64,000 bases of DNA from Thermomonas brevis. GTDB taxonomy: Bacteria > Pseudomonadota > Gammaproteobacteria > Xanthomonadales > Xanthomonadaceae. Each line of letters opens with the position of its first letter. Positions within the stretch are counted from its first letter, which is position 1. The position numbers and the translations under genes were made by a program. This document shows, in pieces, positions 21,066 through 31,439 of this stretch. The stretch covers positions 1,178,001 through 1,242,000 of the forward strand of contig NZ_CP060711.1 in NCBI RefSeq assembly GCF_014395425.1, given 5' to 3'. The notes below the pieces were generated by a model that was not told the DNA's origin, did not search any database, and saw nothing but the letters and a program-made list of their open reading frames with translations.

Positions 21066-21122
21066 CGTCACTCCCGCGCAGGCGGGAGTCCAGCCTTTCA
21101 GCGCGCCTGCGCGGGCATGACG
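21066..21122. repeat. REP-like palindromic repeat, copy 1
   Basis: Left arm 21066-21083 (CGTCACTCCCGCGCAGGC) pairs with 21105-21122, with 16 of 18 positions complementary. A smaller hairpin, CTCCCGCGCAGGCGGGAG, sits within the left side. The ends match the elements at 34053-34164 and 54641-54777, so they belong to one family of dispersed intergenic repeats. Confidence 0.75.
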
Positions 21123-21132
21123 GCGACGTGGC

Positions 21133-21423
21133 TTACGGCTTGCTTTCAGTCGCGGGCTTGGCAGCTTCCGGCTTCGCCTCGGCCTTGGCGTCCGCCGGCT
21201 TGGCGGCGTCGCCGGCCAGGTTGCGCTTCTTGTCGCCGTCCTTCTTGAAATCGGTCTCGTACCAGCCGCCGCCGGCCAGGCGGAACTGCGGGGCGGTCAG
21301 CTGGCGATGCACGCGCCCTTCCGCGCCGCAGGCCGGGCAAACGGCGGGGTCGGCGTCGGACAGCTTCTGCAAACGGTCGAAGGTGTGCCCGCAGGCGTCG
21401 CAGGCGAAGGCGTAGATCGGCAT
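21133..21423 (-). CDS. FmdB family zinc-ribbon protein
   Basis: Small putative regulatory protein with a single zinc ribbon. The 96-residue product starts MPIYAFACDACGHTFDRLQKL and has the second metal pair in VCPACGAEG, giving the CxxC-x(n)-CxxC pattern of the FmdB/CxxC_CxxC_SSSS family. A short conserved stretch (FRLAGGGWYETDFK) follows, then a low-complexity Ala/Lys/Pro tail. fmdB next to aspS is a frequent gammaproteobacterial arrangement. It starts 24 bases after the antiporter stop. The function of the family is not settled. Confidence 0.88.
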   Translation of the reverse strand: MPIYAFACDACGHTFDRLQKLSDADPAVCPACGAEGRVHRQLTAPQFRLAGGGWYETDFKKDGDKKRNLAGDAAKPADAKAEAKPEAAKPATESKP

Positions 21424-21447
21424 GGCGATGGAATCGTGTGGTCCGGA

Positions 21448-22659
21448 TTACTGCCCCGGAGTGGGGACGGCGGCCGTATTTTCAACCGCGGCGGGCATGT
21501 CGGCCAGCGTTGCGGGGGCATTCTCCTGCATCGGGTCGACGTCGAACGGCACCCGCAGCAGCAGCGACGGCAGCAGCGTGTTGAGCGTGGTGTACAGCAC
21601 CAGCGCGCCGGTCAGGGTGCCGGACAGGCCGAAGCGGCTGTGCAGGATTTCCGCCAGCACCAGGGTGAAGACCAGCGTGGGCGTCAGCGCCACGGACACG
21701 CGGAAGGTACTGTGCCGATGCTCGCGGAACAGCACCCGCCGCTGCAGCCACACCATTCCCACCCGCAGCGGCACCACCAGCGCGGTGAGCAGCAGACCGA
21801 GGCCGAGCGCCTCCAGCGTCAGCGCGTCGCGGGCGATCTGGGTGCCGGCGTGGAAGAAGTAGAACGGCACGAAGAACGAGGCGAACAGACGCAGCGCGTG
21901 GATGTTCTCGTCCGAGGCCATGCGCGGGATGCGCGCGCGCAGCAGCCGCGCGACCAGCCCGGCGATGAACGCGCCGACCAGGTAGTACACGCCCAGCTTG
22001 TAGGTGATGAAGGCGGCGATGAAGCCGGCCATCACCAGCAGCGAGAACTCCGAGCCCGGCGCGTGCGGCACGATCCAGCGCCCGAACGCGACGTACAGCA
22101 GCGGCAGCCCGACCAGCAGCGCGAGCATCGCCAGCGTGGACAGGCCCAGCTGCACCGGATCGCCTGCCTGCAACACCACGAACAGCGCCGCCAGCGCCAG
22201 CAGCTCGCCGGCGATCGCCTTGCTGGTCACCCAGAAGCGCTCTTCCTCGTCCAGCCCCAGCCGCTCCAGCGTGTCGAGGATGAAGCCGGTCGAGGGCGTG
22301 AGCAGCGCCAGCGCCAGCAGCGCGGCGGCCTGCCAGCCGAGCGCGAGATACCGCCAGCCCAGCCATGCCAGCAGGCACAGGCTGGCGATGCGGATCGCCA
22401 GGTGCGCCAGCAGCGGCCACAGCCCCTTGCGCAGCGCGCGCATGTCCACTTCCAACCCGGCGAACAGGAACAGCGAGGAGATGCCGAGCGTGGACAGCAG
22501 GGTCACCACCGGGTCGTGCACGCCGCCGCCCAGCACCAGCATCGCGCCGATGCCGAACGCCAGGCAGGTGATCGGCGCGGGCAGCCGGAAGCGCTGCAGG
22601 GCGCGCGGGATCACCAGCAGGCCGAAGATCAGCAGCAGATAGACGAGTTCGCGGCTCAT
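21448..22659 (-). CDS. CPA2 family cation:proton antiporter (membrane domain only)
   Basis: Monovalent cation/H+ antiporter of the Na_H_Exchanger fold. The 403-residue product consists almost wholly of twelve or so hydrophobic helices, with family motifs SSLFLFAGLEVDMRAL, LTPSTGFILDTL and FFVPFYFFHAGTQI. Unlike KefB/KefC, no cytoplasmic nucleotide-binding (TrkA-N) domain follows; the short tail is acidic and proline-rich. The transported ion cannot be deduced. It precedes fmdB by 24 bases and follows the ABC-F gene after a gap of 71 bases. Confidence 0.88.
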   Translation of the reverse strand: MSRELVYLLLIFGLLVIPRALQRFRLPAPITCLAFGIGAMLVLGGGVHDPVVTLLSTLGISSLFLFAGLEVDMRALRKGLWPLLAHLAIRIASLCLLAWLGWRYLALGWQAAALLALALLTPSTGFILDTLERLGLDEEERFWVTSKAIAGELLALAALFVVLQAGDPVQLGLSTLAMLALLVGLPLLYVAFGRWIVPHAPGSEFSLLVMAGFIAAFITYKLGVYYLVGAFIAGLVARLLRARIPRMASDENIHALRLFASFFVPFYFFHAGTQIARDALTLEALGLGLLLTALVVPLRVGMVWLQRRVLFREHRHSTFRVSVALTPTLVFTLVLAEILHSRFGLSGTLTGALVLYTTLNTLLPSLLLRVPFDVDPMQENAPATLADMPAAVENTAAVPTPGQ

Positions 22660-22730
22660 GCGGACGACCGTTGCGCTTGGACGATGCCGCGACCGTACCT
22701 GAATGCGGCAGGCATCGCGTTACGAATCCG

Positions 22731-24590
22731 TCAGCCGTACAGCGCCAGCAGCTCGGCCTCGGCCTCGTCCAGCTCGCCGCGCAGCTGCATCTGCTGGCGG
22801 CCGAGGTCGGCGACCTTGCCGGCGTCGGCATAGACCGCCGGGTCGGCCATCAGAGCGGCGCACTCGGCCAGCTTTTCTTCCAGCCGCGCCACCCGCGCTT
22901 CGGCCTTCTGCAACTTGTGCGGGTTGACCTTGGCCGCCGGTTTTTTCGGTTCGGGCGGCAGCGGTGCGGGCAATGCGGGTTCGGCCTTCGGCGCGGGGGT
23001 CTTGGGGTTGTCGCTGCCGGGACGCGAGCGCAGCCACGCCGCGTATTCGTCGAGGTCGCCGTCGAACGGTTCCACCTTGCCGCCGGCCACGCGCCAGTAG
23101 CTGTCGCAGACCAGGCCGATCAGGTGGCGGTCGTGCGAAACCATCACGATGGCGCCGTCGAAGTCCGCCAGCGCCTCGGCCAGCGCCTCGCGCATGTCGA
23201 GGTCGAGGTGGTTGGTGGGTTCGTCCAGCAGCAGCACATTGGGGCGGCGGTAGGCGATCAGCGCCAGCGCGAGGCGCGCCTTCTCGCCGCCGCTGAAGGT
23301 GTCGATGACCTCGAAGGCGCGGTCGCCGGGGAAGTTCCACTTGCCGAGGAAGTCGCGCAGTTCCTGATTGGCCACGTCCGGCGCGATCTTGCGCAGGTGG
23401 TCGAGCGGCGAGGTGCCGGCCACCAGCGATTCCACCGTGTGCTGGGCGAAATAGCCGATGCGCAGGTCGGGATGCGCCTTGCGCTCGCCGGTCATCGGCG
23501 CGAGTTCGCCCACCAGCGTCTTCACCAGCGTCGACTTGCCCGCGCCGTTGGGGCCGAGCAGGCCGATGCGATCGCCGGCCTCGAGACCGAAATTGGCGTT
23601 GGCGAGGATGCGCGCGTCGTCGCCGTAGCCGCAGTCCGCATCGTGCAGCGACAGCAGCGAGTTCGGCAGCTTCAGCGGCTCGGGGAAGTCGATGCGCAGC
23701 GCGCGCTCGACGCGCACCGCCTCGGTGCCGGCCAGCTTCGCCAGGCGCTTGACCCGTGACTGCGCCTGCTTCGCCTTGCTGGCCTTGGCCTTGAAGCGGT
23801 CGATGAACGATTGCAAATGTGCGCGCTCGGCCTGTTCCTTCTGGTGCGCGATCTGCTGCTGGCGCAGGTGCTCGGCGCGCTGGCGCTCGAAGTCGGTGTA
23901 GTTGCCGACGTACAGCTTCGCGGTGCCGTCGTGCAGGTGCAGGATGTGGGTGGTGACGTTGTCGAGGAACTCGCGGTCGTGGCTGATGACCAGCAGCGTG
24001 CCGTCATAGCGCTTCAGCCATTCCTCCAGCCAGACCACGGCGTCGAGGTCGAGGTGGTTGGTGGGTTCGTCGAGCAGCAGCAGGTCGGACGGGCACATCA
24101 GCGCGCGCGCCACGTTCAGGCGCACGCGCCAGCCGCCGGAAAAGTCGGAGACGGGCTTTTCGTGGGTCTCCGTCGGGAAGCCGAGGCCGTGCAGCAGCCG
24201 GCCGGCGCGGGCGCTGCCGTCGTAGCCGTTCACTTCCTCAAGCCGCTGGTGCGCCTCGGCCACCGCTTCCCAGTCCTCGTTGGCGAAGGCATTGGCCTCC
24301 ATCTGGATGGCGGCGTGCACGGCCTCGTCGCCGGACAGCACGAAGTCGATGGCCGGGTTCGGCAGGTGCGGGGTTTCCTGCGCCACCGAGGCGACGCGGG
24401 CCTTGCCGGGCAGGTCGAGGTCGCCCTTGTCGGGCTCGACCTCGCGCAGCAGCGCGGCGAACAGGCTGGACTTGCCGGCGCCGTTGCGGCCGACCACGCC
24501 CACGCGCCAGCCGGCGTGCAGGGCCAGATCGACATCGGACAGCAGGAGACGTTCGCCGCGACGGAGGGCGAAATTGCGGAAGGAAATCAT
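22731..24590 (-). CDS. ABC-F family ATPase (YheS-like)
   Basis: Soluble duplicated ATPase of the ABC-F class, whose members act on ribosomes. The 619 residues contain two nucleotide-binding domains. Walker A motifs are VGRNGAGKSSLFAALL near residue 34 and LGPNGAGKSTLVKTLV near 350. Signatures are DFSGGWRVRLNVARAL and DTFSGGEKARLALALI, and both Walker B regions read LLLDEPTNHLDLD. A charged linker lies between the domains and a C-terminal coiled coil at about 540-610. There are no transmembrane segments. Domain order and length fit YheS better than EttA. Confidence 0.93.
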   Translation of the reverse strand: MISFRNFALRRGERLLLSDVDLALHAGWRVGVVGRNGAGKSSLFAALLREVEPDKGDLDLPGKARVASVAQETPHLPNPAIDFVLSGDEAVHAAIQMEANAFANEDWEAVAEAHQRLEEVNGYDGSARAGRLLHGLGFPTETHEKPVSDFSGGWRVRLNVARALMCPSDLLLLDEPTNHLDLDAVVWLEEWLKRYDGTLLVISHDREFLDNVTTHILHLHDGTAKLYVGNYTDFERQRAEHLRQQQIAHQKEQAERAHLQSFIDRFKAKASKAKQAQSRVKRLAKLAGTEAVRVERALRIDFPEPLKLPNSLLSLHDADCGYGDDARILANANFGLEAGDRIGLLGPNGAGKSTLVKTLVGELAPMTGERKAHPDLRIGYFAQHTVESLVAGTSPLDHLRKIAPDVANQELRDFLGKWNFPGDRAFEVIDTFSGGEKARLALALIAYRRPNVLLLDEPTNHLDLDMREALAEALADFDGAIVMVSHDRHLIGLVCDSYWRVAGGKVEPFDGDLDEYAAWLRSRPGSDNPKTPAPKAEPALPAPLPPEPKKPAAKVNPHKLQKAEARVARLEEKLAECAALMADPAVYADAGKVADLGRQQMQLRGELDEAEAELLALYG

Positions 24591-24757
24591 GGGGCGGCGA
24601 TTCTACCGTCAACGCCCGCCGGCCAACGCCTTCCGACCGGCGGCTTGCCAGCCGGTGGCGACGGGGCCGCCGATATCAAGGGTGCGAAACTCCATACCTT
24701 AGCGCATGTCCGCATGGCGCGGGCTTGTTTGCAGCGGGGTTAAGCCGGTGTTAAACA

Positions 24758-24773
24758 GGTGACTGTCGTCACC
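24758..24773. promoter_or_regulatory. Short palindrome upstream of TonB-dependent receptor gene
   Basis: GGTGAC-TGTC-GTCACC is a perfect 6-base inverted repeat that ends 16 bases before the receptor start codon. Its position fits an operator or a leader hairpin near the ribosome site. It is short and could be chance. Confidence 0.3.
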
Positions 24774-24789
24774 GAACCAGGAAGGCCCC

Positions 24790-27198
<2,409 letters not shown>

Positions 27199-27226
27199 GC
27201 TGAATCCGCGGTTCATTTTTGCACTC

Positions 27227-27252
27227 GCGCCCCGGCCATCCGGGGCGCTTTT
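27227..27252 (+). terminator. Rho-independent terminator after the TonB-dependent receptor gene
   Basis: Perfect 9-base stem GCGCCCCGG (27227-27235) with CCGGGGCGC (27240-27248), loop CCAT, followed by TTTT. It lies 28 bases after the receptor stop codon. Confidence 0.8.
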
Positions 27253-27310
27253 GTCTCCGGCCCTGCAATTTCGCGTGCGATGATCGGGGCATCGACCCCA
27301 CGGAGCGCCC

Positions 27311-29008
27311 ATGCCACACCACACCTCGCTGATCGCCATCCTCGTGTTCGGTTTCGTGCTCGCCTTCGTGCTGGGCGCGCTGGCGAACAAGCTGCGGCTG
27401 TCGCCGCTGGTGGGCTATCTGCTTGCGGGTGTGCTGGCCGGGCCGTTCACGCCCGGCTTCGTGGGCGACGCGGAGCTGGCGCCGCAGCTGGCCGAGATCG
27501 GCGTGATCCTGCTGATGTTCGGGGTCGGCCTGCATTTCTCGCTGCGCGACCTGATGTCGGTGAAGAACATCGCCATTCCCGGCGCGGTCGGGCAGATCGC
27601 GGTCGCCACCCTGCTCGGCTGGGGCCTGGCCGAGCTGATGGGCTGGCGCCATATCGAAGGGCTGGTGTTCGGCTTCTCGCTGGCCACCGCCAGCACCGTG
27701 GTGCTGCTGCGGGCGATGGAGGAGCGCCGCCTGCTCGATACCCGCCGCGGCAAGATCGCCGTGGGCTGGCTGATCGTCGAGGACCTGGCCTGCGTGATCG
27801 CGCTGGTGCTGATCCCGGCGCTGGCCGGCGCGCTGGGCGACGGCGGCGGAGGTTCGGTGAGCGCCGGCGACGTGGCCAAGGCGCTGGCGGTCACCTTCGG
27901 CAAGGTCGCCGCGTTCGTCGCCTTCATGCTGATCGTCGGCCGCAAGGCGATCCCGTGGGTGCTGGAGCGGATCGCCGGCACCGGCTCGCGCGAACTGTTC
28001 ACGCTGGCGGTGCTGTCGATCGCGATGGGCGTGGCGTTCGGCTCGGCGGCGCTGTTCGGGGTGAGCTTCGCGCTGGGCGCGTTCTTCGCCGGCATGCTGC
28101 TCAACGAATCCGAGTTCAGCCACCAGGCGGCCAACGATTCGCTGCCGATGCGCGACGCGTTCGCGGTGCTGTTCTTCGTCTCGGTCGGCATGCTGTTCGA
28201 CCCGCGCATCCTCGTCGAACAGCCGCTGCAGGTGCTGGCGACCACGCTGATCATCGTGTTCGGCAAGTCGGTGGCGGCCTATGCGATCGTGCGCGCGTTC
28301 GGCCATCCCAATGCCACCGCGCTGACCATTTCCACCAGCCTGGCGCAGATCGGCGAGTTCGCCTTCATCATCGCCGGCCTCGGCATGACCCTGAAGATCC
28401 TGCCCAAGGACGGCCACGACCTGGTGCTGGCCGGCGCGCTGATCACCATCATGCTCAATCCGTTGCTGTTCATGGTGCTGGACCGCTGGCAGGCGCGCGA
28501 GGACGCGCGCGTCGCCGCGCGCGCGGAACCCGAACCGGAAGTGGTACCGGTGGACATCGCCAACCACGCCATCGTGGTCGGCTACGGCCGCGTCGGCAGC
28601 CAGCTGGCGCAGCTGCTGCAGGAGCGCGGCGTGCCGGTGGTGGTGGTCGAGGAAGACGCCGACCGGGTAGCGCAGGCGCGCGGCAACGGCTTCCCCACCG
28701 TGCGCGGCAACGTCGCCAACCGGCGGGTGATGCTGGAGGCGGCGCCGGAGCGCGCCAACCTGGCGATCTTCGCGATGCCGCAGGCGCTGGAGGCCGGCGA
28801 GGCGATCGAGCGGCTGAAGGCGATCAACCCCGCGCTCAGCGTGCTGGCCCGCGCGCACAGCGAGGCGCAGGTGAAGCATCTGCTGCAGCACGGCGCGGAC
28901 GCGGCGGTGCTGGCCGAGCGCGAGCTGGCCTATTCGCTGACCGAGATGGTGATGGCGACGCCGCCCTACCGCGCGCTGCGCACGCAGGCCGCCGCGCAGC
29001 CGGCCTGA
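27311..29008 (+). CDS. ybaL: YbaL/KefB-type cation:proton antiporter with TrkA-N domain
   Basis: CPA2 antiporter with a regulatory nucleotide-binding domain. The 565 residues comprise about twelve transmembrane helices (LAEIGVILLMFGVGLHFSL, FALGAFFAGMLLNESEFS) over residues 5-390. A Rossmann TrkA-N domain follows from about 415, with VVGYGRVGSQLAQLLQ and VEEDADRV. The NADH/NAD-binding GxGxxG is intact. The domain set and length fit E. coli YbaL. GGAG lies about 8 bases before the ATG. It converges on the EAL gene at 29022 with a 13-base gap. Confidence 0.9.
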   Translation: MPHHTSLIAILVFGFVLAFVLGALANKLRLSPLVGYLLAGVLAGPFTPGFVGDAELAPQLAEIGVILLMFGVGLHFSLRDLMSVKNIAIPGAVGQIAVATLLGWGLAELMGWRHIEGLVFGFSLATASTVVLLRAMEERRLLDTRRGKIAVGWLIVEDLACVIALVLIPALAGALGDGGGGSVSAGDVAKALAVTFGKVAAFVAFMLIVGRKAIPWVLERIAGTGSRELFTLAVLSIAMGVAFGSAALFGVSFALGAFFAGMLLNESEFSHQAANDSLPMRDAFAVLFFVSVGMLFDPRILVEQPLQVLATTLIIVFGKSVAAYAIVRAFGHPNATALTISTSLAQIGEFAFIIAGLGMTLKILPKDGHDLVLAGALITIMLNPLLFMVLDRWQAREDARVAARAEPEPEVVPVDIANHAIVVGYGRVGSQLAQLLQERGVPVVVVEEDADRVAQARGNGFPTVRGNVANRRVMLEAAPERANLAIFAMPQALEAGEAIERLKAINPALSVLARAHSEAQVKHLLQHGADAAVLAERELAYSLTEMVMATPPYRALRTQAAAQPA

Positions 29009-29021
29009 TTCGCCATCGGCA

Positions 29022-31298
29022 TCAGCCGTGGCCGATGCGGGCCGGCGCCGCCTCGGGCGGTTCCGGCCGGGTTCCGCCTTCCTGCCGGTGCATCCAGCGC
29101 ATGCCGTCCAGCAGCGGCATCGGCTTCGCGTACAGGTAGCCCTGGCCCCAGTGCACGCCCAGCTTGTGCAGGCAGCCGGCGGTTTCCTCGTCCTCCACGT
29201 ACTCGGCCACCACTTCGGCGCCGCAGGCGCGCGCCACCGCCACCGACGCCTGCACCATCGCGTAGTCGCGGTGGTCGCGGACGATGTTGCGCACGAACGA
29301 GCCGTCGATCTTGATGACGTTCACCGGCATCTCCTTCAGCCGGGCGAAGCTCTGCATGCCCACGCCGAAGTCGTCGATGGCAATGCGGCAGCCGCGCGCG
29401 CGCAGTTCGTCCAGCAGCCGGCTGGCCTGTTCGGCGCTGAACACCGCCACCGTCTCGCTGACCTCGAAGCACAGCCGCGACAGCGGCAGCGGCGCCTGTT
29501 CCAGCAGCGCGAACAGGTGCTGGCGGAAGCTGGCCGAGGCCAGGCTCTGCCCGGTCAGGTTCACCGACACGCTGGCGCAGGCTTCGACCAGCTCGGGCTC
29601 GCCGCGCAGCTGCGCGAACAGCGCGGCGATCACCGCCAAGTCCAGCTCCGGCCCGCGCCGCGCCGCTTCCAGCGCCGGCAGGAACTGGCCCGGCGCCAAC
29701 AGCTGGCCGTGCTCGTCGCGCAGCCGGCACAGCACCTCGCCGACGATGCGGCCGTCGCGCAGGGCGCGATTGCGCAGCGGCAGCACCGGCTGGAAATACA
29801 GCTCCAGTCCGTCGGGCCGGCGCAGGTGCGCCAGCGCCTCGCTGGCGCCCTGCATCCGCGCCTGCGCCTGCTGCAGCGTGGCCTGCGCCGCGTCCGCGTG
29901 CAGCGGCTCGACCTCGTTGCTGCCGCGCGCCTCGAACGCCAGGCTGGACGCCTGCATCAGCGCCGCGTCCAGGTCCAGTCCGGTGTCGCCGCCGAAACGC
30001 GCCACGCCCAGGTACGGCAGCAGGCGCACGTTCTGCCCGGCGACGCTGAAGCCGGGCTGCTCGATCCCGTGCAGCAGCTCCGCCCACGGCGTCTCGCCGC
30101 AGCCGCCGGCCAGCAGCGCGAACTGGCCGCTGCCGAGATAGCAGGGCGTCACCCCGCTCTCGCCCAGCCGCGCGGCCACCGCGGTCATCACCGACGACTG
30201 CGCGCCAAGTCCGTAGCCCACCGCCAACGCGTCGGCCTGGTCGAGCAGCAGGCAGCCCAGCTCGCGCACGCCGTGCCGCCGCGCGGCCTGCTGGCGCAGC
30301 GCGCGCAGGTTCGGCAGACCGGTCAGCGAATCGTGCTGGGCTTGGTCGGCCAGCCGCTGCGCCATGTCCTCGCGGTCGCGGTTGGCGACCAGGTAGTACA
30401 GCATCGCCATCGACACGATGCCCAGCTCCAGCGCCAGGTGCAGCAGGTTGACGAAGCCCAGCGAGGTGTTGCCCAGCTCAGCGGTGCGGCCCAGCCCGAA
30501 CACCATCGACAGCAGCGCCAGCGACAGCAGCGGCAGAGCCAGCGCCACCCGCAAGTGCAGCATGCACCACGCCACCACCGCCAGCGCGGCGATCCGGTAG
30601 TCGCTGAACACCACGTCGCCGCCGCCCAGCGCAGGCAGCCCGCTGCGGACGCGCATGCCCAGCGCCGCGCTCGCCAGCAGCCCGAACCCGAGCAGCAGCA
30701 GCCACGACCGGCGCGCGCTGCTTTCCACCAGCGGCGGGCGCCTGCGTTCCGTCCAGGCGATGACCAGCGGCAGGGTGACCACCACCACGCCGAAATACTT
30801 GGCGAACAGGGTCTGGATCAGGCTGCTGAGCTGGCTGGTGACGCCGAACGGCGCGCCGTACAGCAGGGCCAGCACCGCGTTCCCCAGCGGATACGCCAGC
30901 AGCCCGAAGGCGATGAACCGCAGCAGGTCGGCGCGCGAGGCGTGCTCACGCTCCGGCGGGCGCGGCCAGCCCATCGCCTGCGCGCACAGCAGCGTCCAGA
31001 CGCAGCCGATGGCGGACACGACCACGCCGATGCCGATCTGCGCGGGCGTGTAGGCGAACGCCCACGCGCGCACCAGCCAGCCGACGATGATCAGCGCGTA
31101 GCAGCCGGGCATCACCCAGCGGTCGCGCGAGAGCATGGCGATGGCCAGCAGCAGGCCGGTCTGGAGATGGATCAGCGAGGCGTCCTCGCGCGTTCCTCCC
31201 AGCTCCAGCGCATAGGGAACGGCCACCTGCTGCAACAACAGACACAGTCCGCCGAGCAACAGGATCTTGCCGCCGCGGGTTGTGGCCCATTGGTGCAT
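29022..31298 (-). CDS. Membrane c-di-GMP phosphodiesterase with degenerate GGDEF and EAL domains
   Basis: Predicted to hydrolyse cyclic di-GMP. From the ATG at 31298 the product has 758 residues. About eight hydrophobic helices cover 10-320, possibly a MASE1-like sensor. A GGDEF-like domain follows in which the catalytic motif is replaced by SGQF (CYLGSGQFALL), so it cannot act as a cyclase. The EAL domain is at about 490-735. The signature reads EVLCR, keeping the essential Glu, and the other key residues are all seen: SVNLT, EVSET, IDDFGVG, VIKIDGSF, VAEYVE, WGQGYLY. The degenerate domain may bind GTP as an activator, as shown for some composite proteins. A start further upstream would cross the poorly conserved region before 31298. 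Confidence 0.87.
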   Translation of the reverse strand: MHQWATTRGGKILLLGGLCLLLQQVAVPYALELGGTREDASLIHLQTGLLLAIAMLSRDRWVMPGCYALIIVGWLVRAWAFAYTPAQIGIGVVVSAIGCVWTLLCAQAMGWPRPPEREHASRADLLRFIAFGLLAYPLGNAVLALLYGAPFGVTSQLSSLIQTLFAKYFGVVVVTLPLVIAWTERRRPPLVESSARRSWLLLLGFGLLASAALGMRVRSGLPALGGGDVVFSDYRIAALAVVAWCMLHLRVALALPLLSLALLSMVFGLGRTAELGNTSLGFVNLLHLALELGIVSMAMLYYLVANRDREDMAQRLADQAQHDSLTGLPNLRALRQQAARRHGVRELGCLLLDQADALAVGYGLGAQSSVMTAVAARLGESGVTPCYLGSGQFALLAGGCGETPWAELLHGIEQPGFSVAGQNVRLLPYLGVARFGGDTGLDLDAALMQASSLAFEARGSNEVEPLHADAAQATLQQAQARMQGASEALAHLRRPDGLELYFQPVLPLRNRALRDGRIVGEVLCRLRDEHGQLLAPGQFLPALEAARRGPELDLAVIAALFAQLRGEPELVEACASVSVNLTGQSLASASFRQHLFALLEQAPLPLSRLCFEVSETVAVFSAEQASRLLDELRARGCRIAIDDFGVGMQSFARLKEMPVNVIKIDGSFVRNIVRDHRDYAMVQASVAVARACGAEVVAEYVEDEETAGCLHKLGVHWGQGYLYAKPMPLLDGMRWMHRQEGGTRPEPPEAAPARIGHG

Positions 31299-31375
31299 CC
31301 CGATCCCCCGACCGGTCGCTTGTGCCCCGTGCCGGCGGCGTCGCCCCAGACCTCTAAATACATCCACCGCTCCGC

Positions 31376-31415
31376 CAAAAGCAACACGCCGCCCCGGCGA
31401 TGGCCGGGACGGCGT
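31376..31415 (-). terminator. Probable terminator after clpB
   Basis: On the minus strand, 24 bases after the clpB stop, a 13-base stem with one mismatch (31403-31415 pairing with 31386-31398, loop 31399-31402) is followed by a short T-rich run (TTGCTTTT) ending near 31376. It would separate clpB from the EAL gene. Confidence 0.6.
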
Positions 31416-31439
31416 GCAGGATCGCGCGGGCGCGGGCGG

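Larger units (their letters stand above)
20866..21132. other. Repeat-rich intergenic region upstream of aspS
   Basis: The 267-base gap between fmdB and aspS holds no convincing gene. It contains two separate palindromic elements, annotated individually at 20962-21030 and 21066-21122. Short open frames crossing them are low in sense-like composition and were not called. Confidence 0.6.

Noticed and set aside
20866..21132. T-box or other riboswitch upstream of aspS
   Set aside because: No specifier loop, T-box consensus sequence or terminator/antiterminator pair was found; T-boxes are also not expected in gammaproteobacteria.
27199..27310. Small RNA or gene between the receptor and the antiporter
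   Set aside because: The gap is fully explained by a terminator hairpin and a short upstream region of the antiporter gene.
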